Source: Streptomyces pseudovenezuelae (GTDB lineage: Bacteria > Actinomycetota > Actinomycetes > Streptomycetales > Streptomycetaceae). Taken from it: a stretch of 64,000 nucleotides of DNA. The DNA lies in contig NZ_KQ948152.1 in assembly GCF_001513955.1 (NCBI RefSeq), positions 310,001-374,000 on the forward strand. The letters run 5' to 3'. The notes below the pieces were generated by a model. The model was not told where the DNA came from. It ran no database searches and saw only the letters and a program-made list of their open reading frames with translations. The translations under genes and the position numbers were made by a program. Every line of letters begins with the position of its first letter. The stretch's first letter is position 1. Shown piece after piece: positions 1 to 8,108 of the stretch.

Positions 1-609
1 TCCTTCGTGACCCTGCACGACGCGTTCTCCACGGGCTCGTCGATCATGCCGCAGAAGAAGAACCCGGACATCGCGGAGCTGGCGCGCGGCAAGTCCGGCC
101 GCATGATCGGCAACCTGACGGGCCTGATGGCTACGCTCAAGGCGCTCCCCCTCGCGTACAACCGCGACCTCCAGGAGGACAAGGAGCCCGTCTTCGACTC
201 CTGCGACCAGCTGGAGGTCCTGCTCCCCGCCTTCACCGGCATGATGGCGACCCTCACCGTCAACCGTGAGCGCATGGAGGAACTGGCCCCGGCCGGCTTC
301 TCCCTCGCCACCGACATCGCCGAGTGGCTGGTCAAGCAGGGCGTGCCCTTCCGTGTGGCCCACGAGGTCGCCGGCGAGTGCGTCAAGGCCGCGGAGGCCG
401 AGGGCAAGGAACTGAACGACCTGACGGACGACCAGTTCGCCAAGATCTCCGCCCACCTGACCCCCGAGGTCCGCACGGTCCTGAACGTCCCGGGCGCCCT
501 GGCCTCCAGGAACGGCAGGGGCGGCACGGCCCCGAGCGCGGTGGCGGTGCAGCTGGCAGAGGTGAAGGCAAACGTCGCGGCTCAACACCAGTGGGCCAAG
601 CGCCTTTAG
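1..609 (+). CDS. argH: Argininosuccinate lyase, 3' part
   Basis: Splits argininosuccinate into arginine and fumarate, the last step of arginine biosynthesis. The reading frame is open at the left edge, so only the last 202 residues are present. The lyase-superfamily signature GSSIMPQKKNPD is visible near residue 12; its serine is the catalytic base in this family. The C-terminal helical domain follows (GLMATLKALPLAYNRDLQEDKE, then ATDIAEWLVKQGVPFRVAHE), as expected for ArgH. The TAG stop (607-609) is embedded in the first copy of the dispersed GGGGCGCGGGGAACTG repeat, so the C-terminus ends exactly where the repeat starts. The identification is secure from the signature. Confidence 0.97.
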   Translation, partial: SFVTLHDAFSTGSSIMPQKKNPDIAELARGKSGRMIGNLTGLMATLKALPLAYNRDLQEDKEPVFDSCDQLEVLLPAFTGMMATLTVNRERMEELAPAGFSLATDIAEWLVKQGVPFRVAHEVAGECVKAAEAEGKELNDLTDDQFAKISAHLTPEVRTVLNVPGALASRNGRGGTAPSAVAVQLAEVKANVAAQHQWAKRL

Positions 610-660
610 GGGCGCGGGGAACTGCGCGAGCGACCACAACGCTCCCGCACCCGCCAAAAC
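609..660 (+). repeat. Dispersed Streptomyces repeat, copy 1
   Basis: Begins GGGGCGCGGGGAACTGCGCG and continues into a degenerate ccacaac...cgcaccc tail. The same element occurs at 3833, 23042 (reverse), 23262, 23371, 23474 and 38866 (inverted pair). It can fold through GCGC pairing. Its position directly at the argH stop suggests it acts as the argH terminator; that role is inferred. Confidence 0.75.
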
Positions 661-712
661 GCCGCACAACCCACCCCCTGAAGCGAAGGGCATCCCGAGT
701 TACGTTGTCGGC

Positions 713-1684
713 ATGCCCTTCGCCCGCCTCGCCACCGCCACCACCCCCACCGCCCACATCGGCCTCGGCCTGGCCGCAGTCGGCCGCCCCGGCTACATCA
801 ACCTGGGCCGAGACGAAGACCTGGGAGACGACCGCAGCGTAGAGAACCTCCGCACCCGAACCCACGAACTCCTCGACGCCGCCTATGCCCAGGGCGTCCG
901 CTACTTCGACGTGGCCCGCTCCTACGGCCGCTCGGAGGAGTTCCTGGCAGCCTGGCTCCATCAGAACCCCGGCCGGAACGACGTGGTCATCGGCAGCAAG
1001 TGGGGCTACACCTACACCGCCGACTGGACCACCGACGCCGAGAAGCACGAGGTCAAGGACCACAGCGTCCGGACGTACGACCGTCAGCGCGCCGAGACCG
1101 CGGAACTGCTCGGCGATCGCCTGGACCTCTACCAGATCCACTCCGTGACCCCGGACAGCCCGGCCCTCACCGACAAGGACCTGCACGCGAGGCTCGCGGA
1201 GGCGGCCGCCCAGGGCACCAGCATCGGCTTCTCGACCAGTGGCCCCGCCCAGGCGGACGCGATCCGCGCCGCGCTGGAGGTGACCGTCGACGGCGAACCC
1301 CTCTTCCGGACCGTCCAGTCGACGTACAACGCCCTGGAGACCTCCGCCGGCCCGGCGCTCGCCGAGGCTCATGACGCCGGTCTCACGGTGATCGTCAAGG
1401 AGGGCATGGCCAACGGCAGGCTCGCCGGACCGCATGCTCCGCAGGCCCTGAAGGCGGTGGCCGAGGAGACGTCCCTGGGCTGTGACGCCGTGGCCCTCGC
1501 GCTCGTGCTGCGTCAGCCCTGGACCGGAGTCGTCCTCTCGGGAGCCGCCACCACCGGCCAGCTCGCCTCCAACCTGCACGCCGCCGTCGTCGACCTGGAC
1601 GACGAGCAGCTGTCGCGGCTCGCGGCGCTGGTGGAGGAGCCGCAGACGTACTGGGAGCGGCGCGGACAGCTGCCCTGGCACTGA
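713..1684 (+). CDS. Aldo/keto reductase
   Basis: A 323-residue NADPH-dependent oxidoreductase of the aldo/keto reductase superfamily; the substrate cannot be told. The TIM-barrel hallmarks are present: GVRYFDVARSYG with the catalytic Asp and Tyr, GSKWGY with the catalytic Lys region, LDLYQIHSV at the catalytic His strand, and a STYNALE strand typical of YghZ/Tas-like enzymes. No Shine-Dalgarno precedes the ATG. A TACGTT box (701-706) ends six bases before it and CTGAAG lies 16 bases further up, so the mRNA is probably leaderless. The gene follows the argH terminator-like repeat and stands as its own unit. Confidence 0.9.
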   Translation: MPFARLATATTPTAHIGLGLAAVGRPGYINLGRDEDLGDDRSVENLRTRTHELLDAAYAQGVRYFDVARSYGRSEEFLAAWLHQNPGRNDVVIGSKWGYTYTADWTTDAEKHEVKDHSVRTYDRQRAETAELLGDRLDLYQIHSVTPDSPALTDKDLHARLAEAAAQGTSIGFSTSGPAQADAIRAALEVTVDGEPLFRTVQSTYNALETSAGPALAEAHDAGLTVIVKEGMANGRLAGPHAPQALKAVAEETSLGCDAVALALVLRQPWTGVVLSGAATTGQLASNLHAAVVDLDDEQLSRLAALVEEPQTYWERRGQLPWH

Positions 1685-1708
1685 GGACGTCACTTCAGTC
1701 AAGACAAT

Positions 1709-1764
1709 GAGACGCCGATACCTCGTGTGAGACAAGAATGTCTCACACGAGGTATTCTCGTCTC
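1709..1764. promoter_or_regulatory. 56-bp palindromic operator over tetR promoter
   Basis: A perfect 16-bp inverted repeat (ATACCTCGTGTGAGAC, 1718-1733, and its complement 1740-1755) surrounds a 6-base spacer. It is extended symmetrically by GAGACG (1709-1714) and CGTCTC (1759-1764). The centre is 1736.5. A likely -10 box TATTCT (1753-1758) lies inside the right arm, six bases before the ATG at 1765. This layout fits autorepression by the TetR protein encoded immediately downstream. The outer GAGAC repeats could allow two dimers to bind. Confidence 0.85.
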
Positions 1765-2313
1765 ATGGCTGTCGATCGTGACCACGTGCTGCGCAGTGCC
1801 GCGGCCCTGCTGACCCGCAAATCCACCGCGACCATGGACGAGGTCGCCAGGGCCGCCGGGATCAGCCGCGCCACGCTGCACCGCCACTTCGCGGGACGGG
1901 ACGCACTCGTGCGGGCGCTGGAGGAGCACGGCATCGCCGAATGCGAGGCGGCGCTCGACGCGGCCCGCCTCGACGAGGGGTCCGCGAGCGACGCCGTACA
2001 CAGGCTCGTCCGTGAGATCGAGCCCGTCGCCGGGCTGCTGGCCTTCCTCTACGGCGAGAACGAACTGTGGGAGGACGGCGGAGGCGACTCCTGGTCGCGG
2101 CTGGACCTCCGCATCGCCTCGGTGTTCGTACGAGGCCAGCAGAACGGCGAGTTCCGTATCGACCTCAGCCCGGTCTGGCTCACCGAGGCGCTCTACGGAC
2201 TCGTCGCCTCGTGCGCCTGGGCCGCTCAGGCCGGCCGCGTGGCTCCCAAGGACTTCACCCACATGATCACCGAGCTGCTGCTCGGTGGCGCACTACGGAG
2301 AGAGGAATCATGA
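1765..2313 (+). CDS. TetR-family transcriptional repressor
   Basis: A 182-residue one-component regulator, probably sensing a drug exported by the next gene. The N-terminal helix-turn-helix is clear (ATMDEVARAAGISRATLHRHFAGRDALVRAL, about residues 24-54); the C-terminal half is the ligand-binding domain and is not recognisable by itself. I chose the ATG at 1765 rather than the in-frame ATG at 1738. The latter lies inside the operator palindrome and would add a non-conserved leader, while a TATTCT -10 box sits six bases before 1765 (leaderless start). Its stop overlaps the exporter start (ATGA), so the two are translationally coupled and co-transcribed. Confidence 0.92.
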   Translation: MAVDRDHVLRSAAALLTRKSTATMDEVARAAGISRATLHRHFAGRDALVRALEEHGIAECEAALDAARLDEGSASDAVHRLVREIEPVAGLLAFLYGENELWEDGGGDSWSRLDLRIASVFVRGQQNGEFRIDLSPVWLTEALYGLVASCAWAAQAGRVAPKDFTHMITELLLGGALRREES

Positions 2314-3884
2314 CCAGCACCCTGCAGCCGGCGACCACGACCGAGGCGGTGAAGCGTCCCGGCCGTTGGCTCGCGCTGTCCGTCCTGGTGCTCGCCGTGC
2401 TGCTGGTGGCCGTCGACGCGACCGTCCTCGGCCTCGCGACCCCCTACATCAGCGAGGACCTGAGGCCCACCGGAACCCAGCTGCTGTGGATCGGTGACGT
2501 CTACTCGTTCGTCATCGCGGGCCTGCTGGTGTCGATGGGCAGCCTCGGCGACCGCATCGGCCGCAAGCGGATCCTGCTGCTGGGCGCGACGGCGTTCGGC
2601 GCGATATCGATCCTCAACGCCTATGCGACGACACCGGAGTTGATGATCCTGGCGCGGGCCCTGCTCGGCGTCGCCGGCGCGACCCTGATGCCCGCCACCC
2701 TGGCCCTGATCCGCAACCTCTTCCACGACCCGCGCGAACGCAGCCTCGCCGTCGGCATCTGGGGCGCGACCGCCTCCGCCGGCACGGCGATCGGCCCGAT
2801 CGTCGGCGGCTTCCTCCTCGAACACTTCTGGTGGGGTTCGGTCTTCCTGATCAACCTGCCGGTGATGGCGGTACTGGTCCTCGTCGGCATCAAATGCCTG
2901 CCCGAGTCCCGCGACCCGAACCCGGGCCCCTGGGACACGACCAGCGCCGCGCTGTCCCTGTTCGGCATGATCGCGGTGGTGTACGCCGTCAAGGAGGCCG
3001 CGGCGCACGGCATCACGGGGGAGTCGGTCGCCTCCGGCCTCCTGGGAGCGGCCGCCCTGTACGCCTTCGTCCGCCGCCAACTCACCCTCCCCGCCCCCCT
3101 CCTCGACATGCGCCTGTTCCGCAACCGCGGCTTCAGCGGCGCCGTCCTGGCCGACCTCCTGACCATCCTCGGCCTCTCCGGCCTGGTCTTCTTCCTGTCC
3201 CAGTACCTGCAACTCGTGCAGGGCATGGGCCCGTTGAAGGCGGGCCTGGCGGAACTCCCGGCCGCGGTGGGCGCGGTGGCGGCGGGCCTGGTCGCGGGCA
3301 CGGTCGCGCGCCGCTCCTCGGTACGCGCGGTCGTCTCCGGCGGCCTCGCGGCCATCGGCCTGGCCCTTGCCCTGCTCACCCTGCTCGACGAGTCCACGGG
3401 CTACCCGATGCTGGGCACCGCCCTGCTGGTGGTCGGCGTGGGCGCGGGCTTCTCGTTCACGGTGACGGCGGACGTGATCCTCTCCTCCGTACCGAAGGAG
3501 CAGGCGGGCGCGGCATCCGCCGTATCGGAGACGGCGTACGAACTCGGCGCGGCCCTGGGAATCGCCGTGCTCGGGTCCATCGTCACGGGTGTCTACCGGG
3601 GGTTCACCGCTCCGGTGGATACTCCGGCGGGAGCGCACGAGTCGCTGGGCGGCGCGGTGGAGTCGGCAGCCGGCATGCCCGCCCGGCAGGCACAGGACAT
3701 GCTGGCGGCGGCCCGAGAGGCCTTCGTCGACGGCCTGGCCATCGCGGCGGGCGCGGGAGCGGCAGTTCTGCTCGCCACAGCGCTGGCGGCCTGGTTCATG
3801 CTGAAGAACCAACGGCTGGACAAGGGCTTTCAGGGGCGCGGGGAACCGCGCGCTCAGCCCCCGCGCACCCGCACCCGGCAGTGA
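2310..3884 (+). CDS. MFS drug exporter, DHA2 (14-TM, EmrB/QacA) family
   Basis: A 524-residue proton-coupled multidrug exporter of the inner membrane. Motif A is seen as GSLGDRIGRKRILLLG, motif C-like as GATASAGTAIGPIVGGFLLEHFWWGSVFLINLP, and a conserved acidic residue lies in TM1 (LVAVDATVLGLATPYIS). Hydrophobic segments along the full length fit 14 helices. The ATG overlaps the tetR stop and follows GGAGAGAGG. The last about 17 codons (after LDKGF) are translated from a copy of the dispersed GGGGCGCGGGGAAC repeat, giving an Arg/Pro-rich tail QGRGEPRAQPPRTRTRQ that is not part of the family. This suggests the original stop was overrun by the repeat. Confidence 0.93.
   Translation: MTSTLQPATTTEAVKRPGRWLALSVLVLAVLLVAVDATVLGLATPYISEDLRPTGTQLLWIGDVYSFVIAGLLVSMGSLGDRIGRKRILLLGATAFGAISILNAYATTPELMILARALLGVAGATLMPATLALIRNLFHDPRERSLAVGIWGATASAGTAIGPIVGGFLLEHFWWGSVFLINLPVMAVLVLVGIKCLPESRDPNPGPWDTTSAALSLFGMIAVVYAVKEAAAHGITGESVASGLLGAAALYAFVRRQLTLPAPLLDMRLFRNRGFSGAVLADLLTILGLSGLVFFLSQYLQLVQGMGPLKAGLAELPAAVGAVAAGLVAGTVARRSSVRAVVSGGLAAIGLALALLTLLDESTGYPMLGTALLVVGVGAGFSFTVTADVILSSVPKEQAGAASAVSETAYELGAALGIAVLGSIVTGVYRGFTAPVDTPAGAHESLGGAVESAAGMPARQAQDMLAAAREAFVDGLAIAAGAGAAVLLATALAAWFMLKNQRLDKGFQGRGEPRAQPPRTRTRQ
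3833..3884 (+). repeat. Dispersed Streptomyces repeat, copy 2, inside a CDS end
   Basis: GGGGCGCGGGGAACCGCGCG followed by ctcagcccccgcgcacccgcacc matches the other copies with one T-to-C change. It lies within the last codons of the exporter gene and five bases from the convergent acyltransferase stop. It may serve as the shared terminator. Confidence 0.75.
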
Positions 3885-3889
3885 GCCGG

Positions 3890-4561
3890 TTACGCAGCCT
3901 TGGCCTTCGTGGCGTACATGTCCACGTACTCCTGCCCCGACAGCCGCATGACCTCGGTCATCACCGAGTCCGTCACGGCCCGCAGCACATAGCGGTCGCG
4001 GTCCATCCCGTCGTAGCGGGAGAACTCCATCGCCTCACCGAAGCGGACCGTCACCCGCCCGGGCCGGGGCATCCCCGCCCCGCCCGGCTGCAGCTTGTCC
4101 GTGCCGATCATCGCGAAGGGGACCACCGGCGCACCCGTCATCAGCGTCAGACGGGCGATCCCCGTACGACCCCGGTACAGCCGGCCGTCGGGCGACCGGG
4201 TCCCTTCGGGGTAGATCCCGAAGACCTTCCCCTCCTCAAGGACCCGTCGCCCGGTCATCAGCGCGGCCACGCCGCCGCGACCGCCGTCGCGGTCCACCGG
4301 GATCATGCCGACGCCGGTGAAGAACCAGGCCATGAGGCGGCCCTTGAGGGACTTGCCGGTGACGTACTCGTCCTTGCCGATGAAGAAGACCTGCCGGTCG
4401 CACACCAGCGGAAGGATCATCGAGTCGATGAAGGTGAGGTGGTTGCCGGCCAGGATGACCGGACCGTCGCCCGGGATGTGCTCCGCGCCCTCCACCTGTG
4501 GGCGGAACATCAGGCGCATGATCGGTCCGAGCACTGCCTTGATGAGCGCGAAGCGGGACAA
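3890..4561 (-). CDS. 1-acyl-sn-glycerol-3-phosphate acyltransferase (PlsC family)
   Basis: A 223-residue membrane-associated acyltransferase of phospholipid synthesis, likely converting lysophosphatidic acid to phosphatidic acid. Seen are the catalytic H(x)4D block GNHLTFIDSM, the phosphate-binding block YPEGTRSPDG, and GAPVVPFAMIGTD further on. I favour the TTG start at 4561 because GGAGGG lies four bases upstream and the protein then begins SRFALIKAVLGP. An ATG at 4624 would add 21 residues without a ribosome binding site. The gene is convergent with the exporter and divergent from glpQ, with the PHO-box-like array between. Exact substrate is not shown by sequence. Confidence 0.9.
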   Translation of the reverse strand: MSRFALIKAVLGPIMRLMFRPQVEGAEHIPGDGPVILAGNHLTFIDSMILPLVCDRQVFFIGKDEYVTGKSLKGRLMAWFFTGVGMIPVDRDGGRGGVAALMTGRRVLEEGKVFGIYPEGTRSPDGRLYRGRTGIARLTLMTGAPVVPFAMIGTDKLQPGGAGMPRPGRVTVRFGEAMEFSRYDGMDRDRYVLRAVTDSVMTEVMRLSGQEYVDMYATKAKAA

Positions 4562-4664
4562 CGGGCCCTCCGGTGTCAAGAGAACTACCAGGGAAACTGT
4601 ATGAGTCTGTGCAGGTGAGGACATTACTCGCGGCTCGGGGGGTCGTGCACATCGGGCACCCGCG

Positions 4665-4708
4665 GTTCACCGAGGTCTTACGCACTGTTGACACTCGTTT
4701 ACCTGCGG
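4665..4708 (+). promoter_or_regulatory. PHO-box-like 11-bp direct repeat array
   Basis: Four consecutive 11-bp units: GTTCACCgagg (4665), TCTTACGcact (4676), GTTGACActcg (4687), TTTACCTgcgg (4698). The Streptomyces PhoP operator is built from 11-bp direct repeats with a GTTCACC core, so units 1, 3 and 4 match well and unit 2 weakly. The array sits between divergent plsC-like and glpQ genes, about 100 bp from the former and 225 bp from the latter. Phosphate control of glpQ genes is known in S. coelicolor; binding here is inferred. Confidence 0.65.
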
Positions 4709-4932
4709 ATGGGCCTCGTTGCCTCCCGGAAACCCGGGCGGAACGATGTGACGGAGGTCGCCCCGATCGACGCGTACCCCGCCTCTCCGCCATGAAGCCG
4801 ACGAACCATCAGACATCTGTTCCCATGCGACATCCCGCGTCACCCGCGTGTTCCGCCGGAGGTCTCCCGCTCGTCACGGACCCGGACCTACGATCGGCCC
4901 GCATCGAAGAGGCGACGGCAGGAGGGGTCCCC

Positions 4933-6099
4933 ATGGGATCGCAGGACGAGCACACGGACGGCACCGGACGACGGGCACTTCTCGGGGCCGCGATGTTCGG
5001 CGCCGGGGGAGCGGTCCTCGGTCTCTCCGGTACGGCGAGAGCCGCGACCGCCGGATCCGCCGGGCACGGCGGCGGGCTGAAGAGCCTGCCCGTGCCGACG
5101 ATCATCGGCCACCGGGGTGCCAGCGGCTACCGCCCCGAGCACACCTTCGGCTCCTATCAGCTGGCCCTCGACCTGGGCGCCGACATCGTCGAGGCAGGCG
5201 ACCTCGTCCCCACCCGGGACGGGCACCTCGTCTGCCGCCACGAACCGGAGATCGGCGGCACCACCGACGTCGCCGACCACAAGGAGTTCGCCGACCGCAG
5301 GAAGACCAAGGTCCTCGACGGCGTCTCCGTCACCGGCTGGTTCACCGAGGACTTCACGCTCGCCGAGCTCAAGACGCTCCGCGCGATCGAGCGCATCCCG
5401 GCCAACCGCCCGCACAACACGCTCTACAACGGCCGCTGGGAGATCCCCACCTTCGAGGAAGTCCTCAGGTGGCAGGACGAGCAGACCCGCAAGCGTGGCA
5501 AGCAGGTCTGGATCTACCCCGAGACCAAGCACCCCACCTACTTCCGGGGGCTCGGCCTGGGCCTGGAGGAGCGGGTCGCGAAGCTGCTGCACAAGCACGG
5601 CAAGGCCGGGCGCAACGCGCCGGTCATCCTCCAGTCCTTCGAGCCGACCAGCATCCAGCGCCTGAACAAGCTCGTCGACAACCCCCTGGTCGTGCTCCTG
5701 TCCGCCGCGAACACCCGCCCCTGGGACTTCGTCGCGACGGGCGACCCCCGCACGGTCGCCGACCTGATCACCCCCAAGGGCCTCAGGGAGATCGCGGGCT
5801 ACGCCCAGGGCATCGGCCCGACCCTCGACCTGGTCATCACGAAGAAGGCCGACGGCAGCCTGGACCAGGAGACCACCCTGGTCGCCGACGCGCACAGGGT
5901 CGGGCTGATCCTGCACCCCTACACCATGCGCAACGAGAACCCCTTCCTGCCGGCGGAGTACCGCAGGGGCACGGACGCGGACGCCTACGGAGACGTCTTC
6001 GGCGCCTTCCGGAGGTACTTCGCCACCGGTATCGACGGCGTCTTCACGGACAACGCGGACACCGGAGTCCTCGCCCGCCAGGACTTCGTCAACGGCTGA
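4933..6099 (+). CDS. glpQ: Secreted glycerophosphodiester phosphodiesterase
   Basis: A 388-residue exported enzyme that hydrolyses glycerophosphodiesters (deacylated phospholipids) to glycerol-3-phosphate and an alcohol, a phosphate-scavenging role. A Tat signal peptide is visible: TGRRALLGAAMFGAGG followed by a hydrophobic run and an ARAATA cleavage region. The GDPD active-site block IGHRGASGYRPEHTFGSY with its catalytic His, the conserved acidic residues of DIVEAGDLVPTRDGHLVCRHEPE, and the late GVFTDNADTG are all present, as in periplasmic GlpQ. The ATG at 4933 was chosen because GGAGGGG lies five bases upstream and the Tat signal then starts near residue 10. A hairpin terminator follows. 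Confidence 0.95.
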   Translation: MGSQDEHTDGTGRRALLGAAMFGAGGAVLGLSGTARAATAGSAGHGGGLKSLPVPTIIGHRGASGYRPEHTFGSYQLALDLGADIVEAGDLVPTRDGHLVCRHEPEIGGTTDVADHKEFADRRKTKVLDGVSVTGWFTEDFTLAELKTLRAIERIPANRPHNTLYNGRWEIPTFEEVLRWQDEQTRKRGKQVWIYPETKHPTYFRGLGLGLEERVAKLLHKHGKAGRNAPVILQSFEPTSIQRLNKLVDNPLVVLLSAANTRPWDFVATGDPRTVADLITPKGLREIAGYAQGIGPTLDLVITKKADGSLDQETTLVADAHRVGLILHPYTMRNENPFLPAEYRRGTDADAYGDVFGAFRRYFATGIDGVFTDNADTGVLARQDFVNG

Positions 6100-6126
6100 G
6101 CCGCCGGCCCCCGATCGGGGTGACTT

Positions 6127-6162
6127 ACGGCCGCCCGGGCAACCCACGACCCGGGCGGCCGT
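6127..6162 (+). terminator. Hairpin terminator after glpQ
   Basis: A 13-bp perfect stem (ACGGCCGCCCGGG, 6127-6139, with 6150-6162) closes a 10-base loop, 28 bases past the glpQ stop and 12 bases before the next start. No U-tract follows, as usual in Streptomyces. The right arm lies where the next gene's leader would be, so it might also affect that gene. Confidence 0.85.
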
Positions 6163-6174
6163 GTCGTACCGCAT

Positions 6175-6681
6175 ATGACGCACGACTTGGTCGCCACCCT
6201 GCGCCCGCTGCTCTCCGCCGAGGCCTCCGCGGAGGCACATGCCTCCGGTACGGAACCCGCAGATCTGGAACAGGCGGTCTGGCTCCGCCTCCTGGAGCAC
6301 CTGGAGACCCAGGGCCCGCCCCTCGACCCGCCCGGCTGGCTCCGCCGCGCGGTCCGCTCCGAGTCCCGCCGCAGCCGCCGTACGACCCGCCTGGAACGGC
6401 CGTACGACACCGAGCCCGCGGCCGACGACGACCGCACCCCCGAGCAGCTCACCCTCGCGGCGGCCCGGCGCAGGGCCCTGCACGACGCGGTGCGCCGACT
6501 GCCCGGCCGCTGCCCCTCGCTGATGGCGGCCCTCCTGTCCCCGAGGGACCTCACCTACCGGGAGATCGCGGGGGAGTTGGGTATCTCACAGGGCAGTCTG
6601 GGTCCGGAACGTTCCCGATGTCTGGGATGTCTGCGACGACTGCTTGCACCGGAGGTTGCGACACGCCGAACACGGGGATAG
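6175..6681 (+). CDS. Small RNA polymerase sigma factor-like protein
   Basis: A 168-residue protein of the sigma-70 type, ECF-like in size. The N-terminal part (LEQAVWLRLLEHLETQGPPLDPPGWLRRAVRSESRRSRR) corresponds to region 2. The C-terminal part (HDAVRRLPGRCPSLMAALLSPRDLTYREIAGELGISQGSLGPERSRCLGCLRRLL) is a clear region 4 helix-turn-helix. Region 2 is compact, so promoter melting ability is uncertain. No anti-sigma gene adjoins it. The ATG has no clear ribosome binding site and begins only 12 bases after a strong hairpin, so the start is moderately sure. Confidence 0.8.
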   Translation: MTHDLVATLRPLLSAEASAEAHASGTEPADLEQAVWLRLLEHLETQGPPLDPPGWLRRAVRSESRRSRRTTRLERPYDTEPAADDDRTPEQLTLAAARRRALHDAVRRLPGRCPSLMAALLSPRDLTYREIAGELGISQGSLGPERSRCLGCLRRLLAPEVATRRTRG

Positions 6682-6726
6682 GAGTGGGGGACAACAGGCG
6701 ATCAGGTGAGCGGGAGGCGTGCGCAC

Positions 6727-7224
6727 ATGGGCATGAGCGTGACCATCTCTGCGGCGGCCGAGCAGGACGCGGAGCAGATCTTCAGGCTGCAGTACCTGTG
6801 CTTCCAGAGTGAGGCGGCGCTGTACGGCAACTACCGCATCGATCCGCTCGTCCAGACCCTGGACTCGGTCCGTGCCGAGGTGACCTCGGACTGCGTCTTC
6901 GTGGCCCGCCTGGGAGACGAAGTGGTCGGCTCGGTCCGCGGCCGCGTCACCGAGGACGGCTCGGCCGCCATCGGCAAACTCTGCGTCCACCCGCGCCTCC
7001 AGGGCCACGGCATCGGGGCAAGGCTCCTCCGGGCGGCGGAAGCGGCTCTGGCGGACGAGCGCGGAGCGACGAGCTTCCGCCTCCACACCGGCCACCGCAG
7101 CGAGGGCAACCTCCGCCTGTACCGCAAGGTCGGCTACCAGACGGTGGGCACGTCGGAGGGCACGGACGGAGTACCGATGATCGTCCTGGAGAAGCCCGCG
7201 GGCACATACGCAGCCACGGCTTGA
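6727..7224 (+). CDS. GNAT-family N-acetyltransferase
   Basis: A 165-residue acetyl-CoA-dependent acetyltransferase of unknown substrate. The fold is recognised from IGKLCVHPRLQGHGIGARLLRAAE (motif A with the acetyl-CoA pyrophosphate loop RLQGHGIG) and RKVGYQTVGTSEG near the end (motif B, GY). The ATG at 6727 has GGGAGG nine bases upstream; an upstream in-frame GTG at 6706 is less likely. The gene starts 45 bases after the sigma factor and may be co-transcribed with it. It is convergent with the membrane-protein gene at 7273. Confidence 0.9.
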   Translation: MGMSVTISAAAEQDAEQIFRLQYLCFQSEAALYGNYRIDPLVQTLDSVRAEVTSDCVFVARLGDEVVGSVRGRVTEDGSAAIGKLCVHPRLQGHGIGARLLRAAEAALADERGATSFRLHTGHRSEGNLRLYRKVGYQTVGTSEGTDGVPMIVLEKPAGTYAATA

Positions 7225-7272
7225 GCACCTACCGCGATCAGACACATACGGCCGGATGCCGCCCGACAGACC

Positions 7273-7677
7273 TCAGGCGGCATCCCCGGCGGGCACACCC
7301 TTGCGCAACCAGTAGATGGCGGAGAGCGGCAGCAGCACGGGGATGAACAGGTACCCCATCCCGAAGTCCGACCACACGGTCGCATCAGGAAACGCGGACG
7401 GCTCGATCAACGTCCATGTGCCCACGGTCAACACACCCACAAGTTCGGCGACGCAGCACGCCAGCGCCACCCTGCGAGCCGTCTCTCCACCCCGGACCAG
7501 CGTGTACGTGATGAATCCGTACACGACACCTGCCACCGCGGACAGCGCATAGGCAAGCGGCGCCCGGTCGAACTCGGTGGAGATCTGGTACGCGGACCTC
7601 GACACAGCTCCGACGACCATCACGCCGTACAGCCACACCAGCAGCGTCCCCGGCCCACTGATCAAACGTCGGCTCAC
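7273..7677 (-). CDS. Four-helix integral membrane protein, unknown function
   Basis: A 134-residue protein with four predicted transmembrane segments (TLLVWLYGVMVVGAV, ALSAVAGVVYGFITYTLV, VALACCVAELVGVLTVGTW, YLFIPVLLPLSAIYWL) and a short C-terminal tail. I do not recognise a characterised family. The GTG at 7677 lies one base after the stop of the upstream membrane-protein gene and has GGGGAAG just before it. An ATG at 7698 would overlap that gene by 20 bases. The pair is an operon of two small membrane proteins that probably act together. Confidence 0.75.
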   Translation of the reverse strand: MSRRLISGPGTLLVWLYGVMVVGAVSRSAYQISTEFDRAPLAYALSAVAGVVYGFITYTLVRGGETARRVALACCVAELVGVLTVGTWTLIEPSAFPDATVWSDFGMGYLFIPVLLPLSAIYWLRKGVPAGDAA

Positions 7678-7678
7678 G

Positions 7679-8038
7679 TCAGCTTCCCCAGATGTCATAG
7701 AGCCGCACCTCCAGAACGGCCAGCACCACACCGCCGGCGGCAACCGTCACCGATCCCCACCGCGTCCGCTCCGCGAGCGACATGAACCCCGCCGCCGGCA
7801 CACACGCGAACGCCCCCAGCAGATAGGCGACGAAGATCGTCGTGCCCTGCTCCGGCTTCTCGCCCCGTGCGAGCTGCACGATCCCGATCACCAGCTGGAC
7901 CAGCGCCAGCACCGACACCACGGCCATGCCGATGAAGTGCCAGTCCTTGGTCGGCTCGTCACGGTAGGCGGCCCAGCCGCACCAGGCGGCCAGCAGCAGC
8001 GCGGCGACGCCGGTCACCAGCGTCAGGACATCAAACAT
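7679..8038 (-). CDS. Small integral membrane protein, unknown function
   Basis: A 119-residue protein with four hydrophobic stretches: LTLVTGVAALLLAAWCGWAAY, FIGMAVVSVLALVQLVIGIVQL, FVAYLLGAFACVPAAGFMSL and SVTVAAGGVVLAVLEVRL. A charged loop (ARGEKPEQGTT) separates the second and third. It is the first gene of a two-gene unit with the 7273 gene, separated by a single base. The divergent HAD hydrolase starts 70 bases away, so a bidirectional promoter lies in between. Function unknown. Confidence 0.8.
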   Translation of the reverse strand: MFDVLTLVTGVAALLLAAWCGWAAYRDEPTKDWHFIGMAVVSVLALVQLVIGIVQLARGEKPEQGTTIFVAYLLGAFACVPAAGFMSLAERTRWGSVTVAAGGVVLAVLEVRLYDIWGS

Positions 8039-8108
8039 GCGGCGAGCCTATTACGGGTCCAAAAGGCCTGACGCGGCCGCCCCCGCACCGCGCCGTAGGG
8101 TCGGGGGC

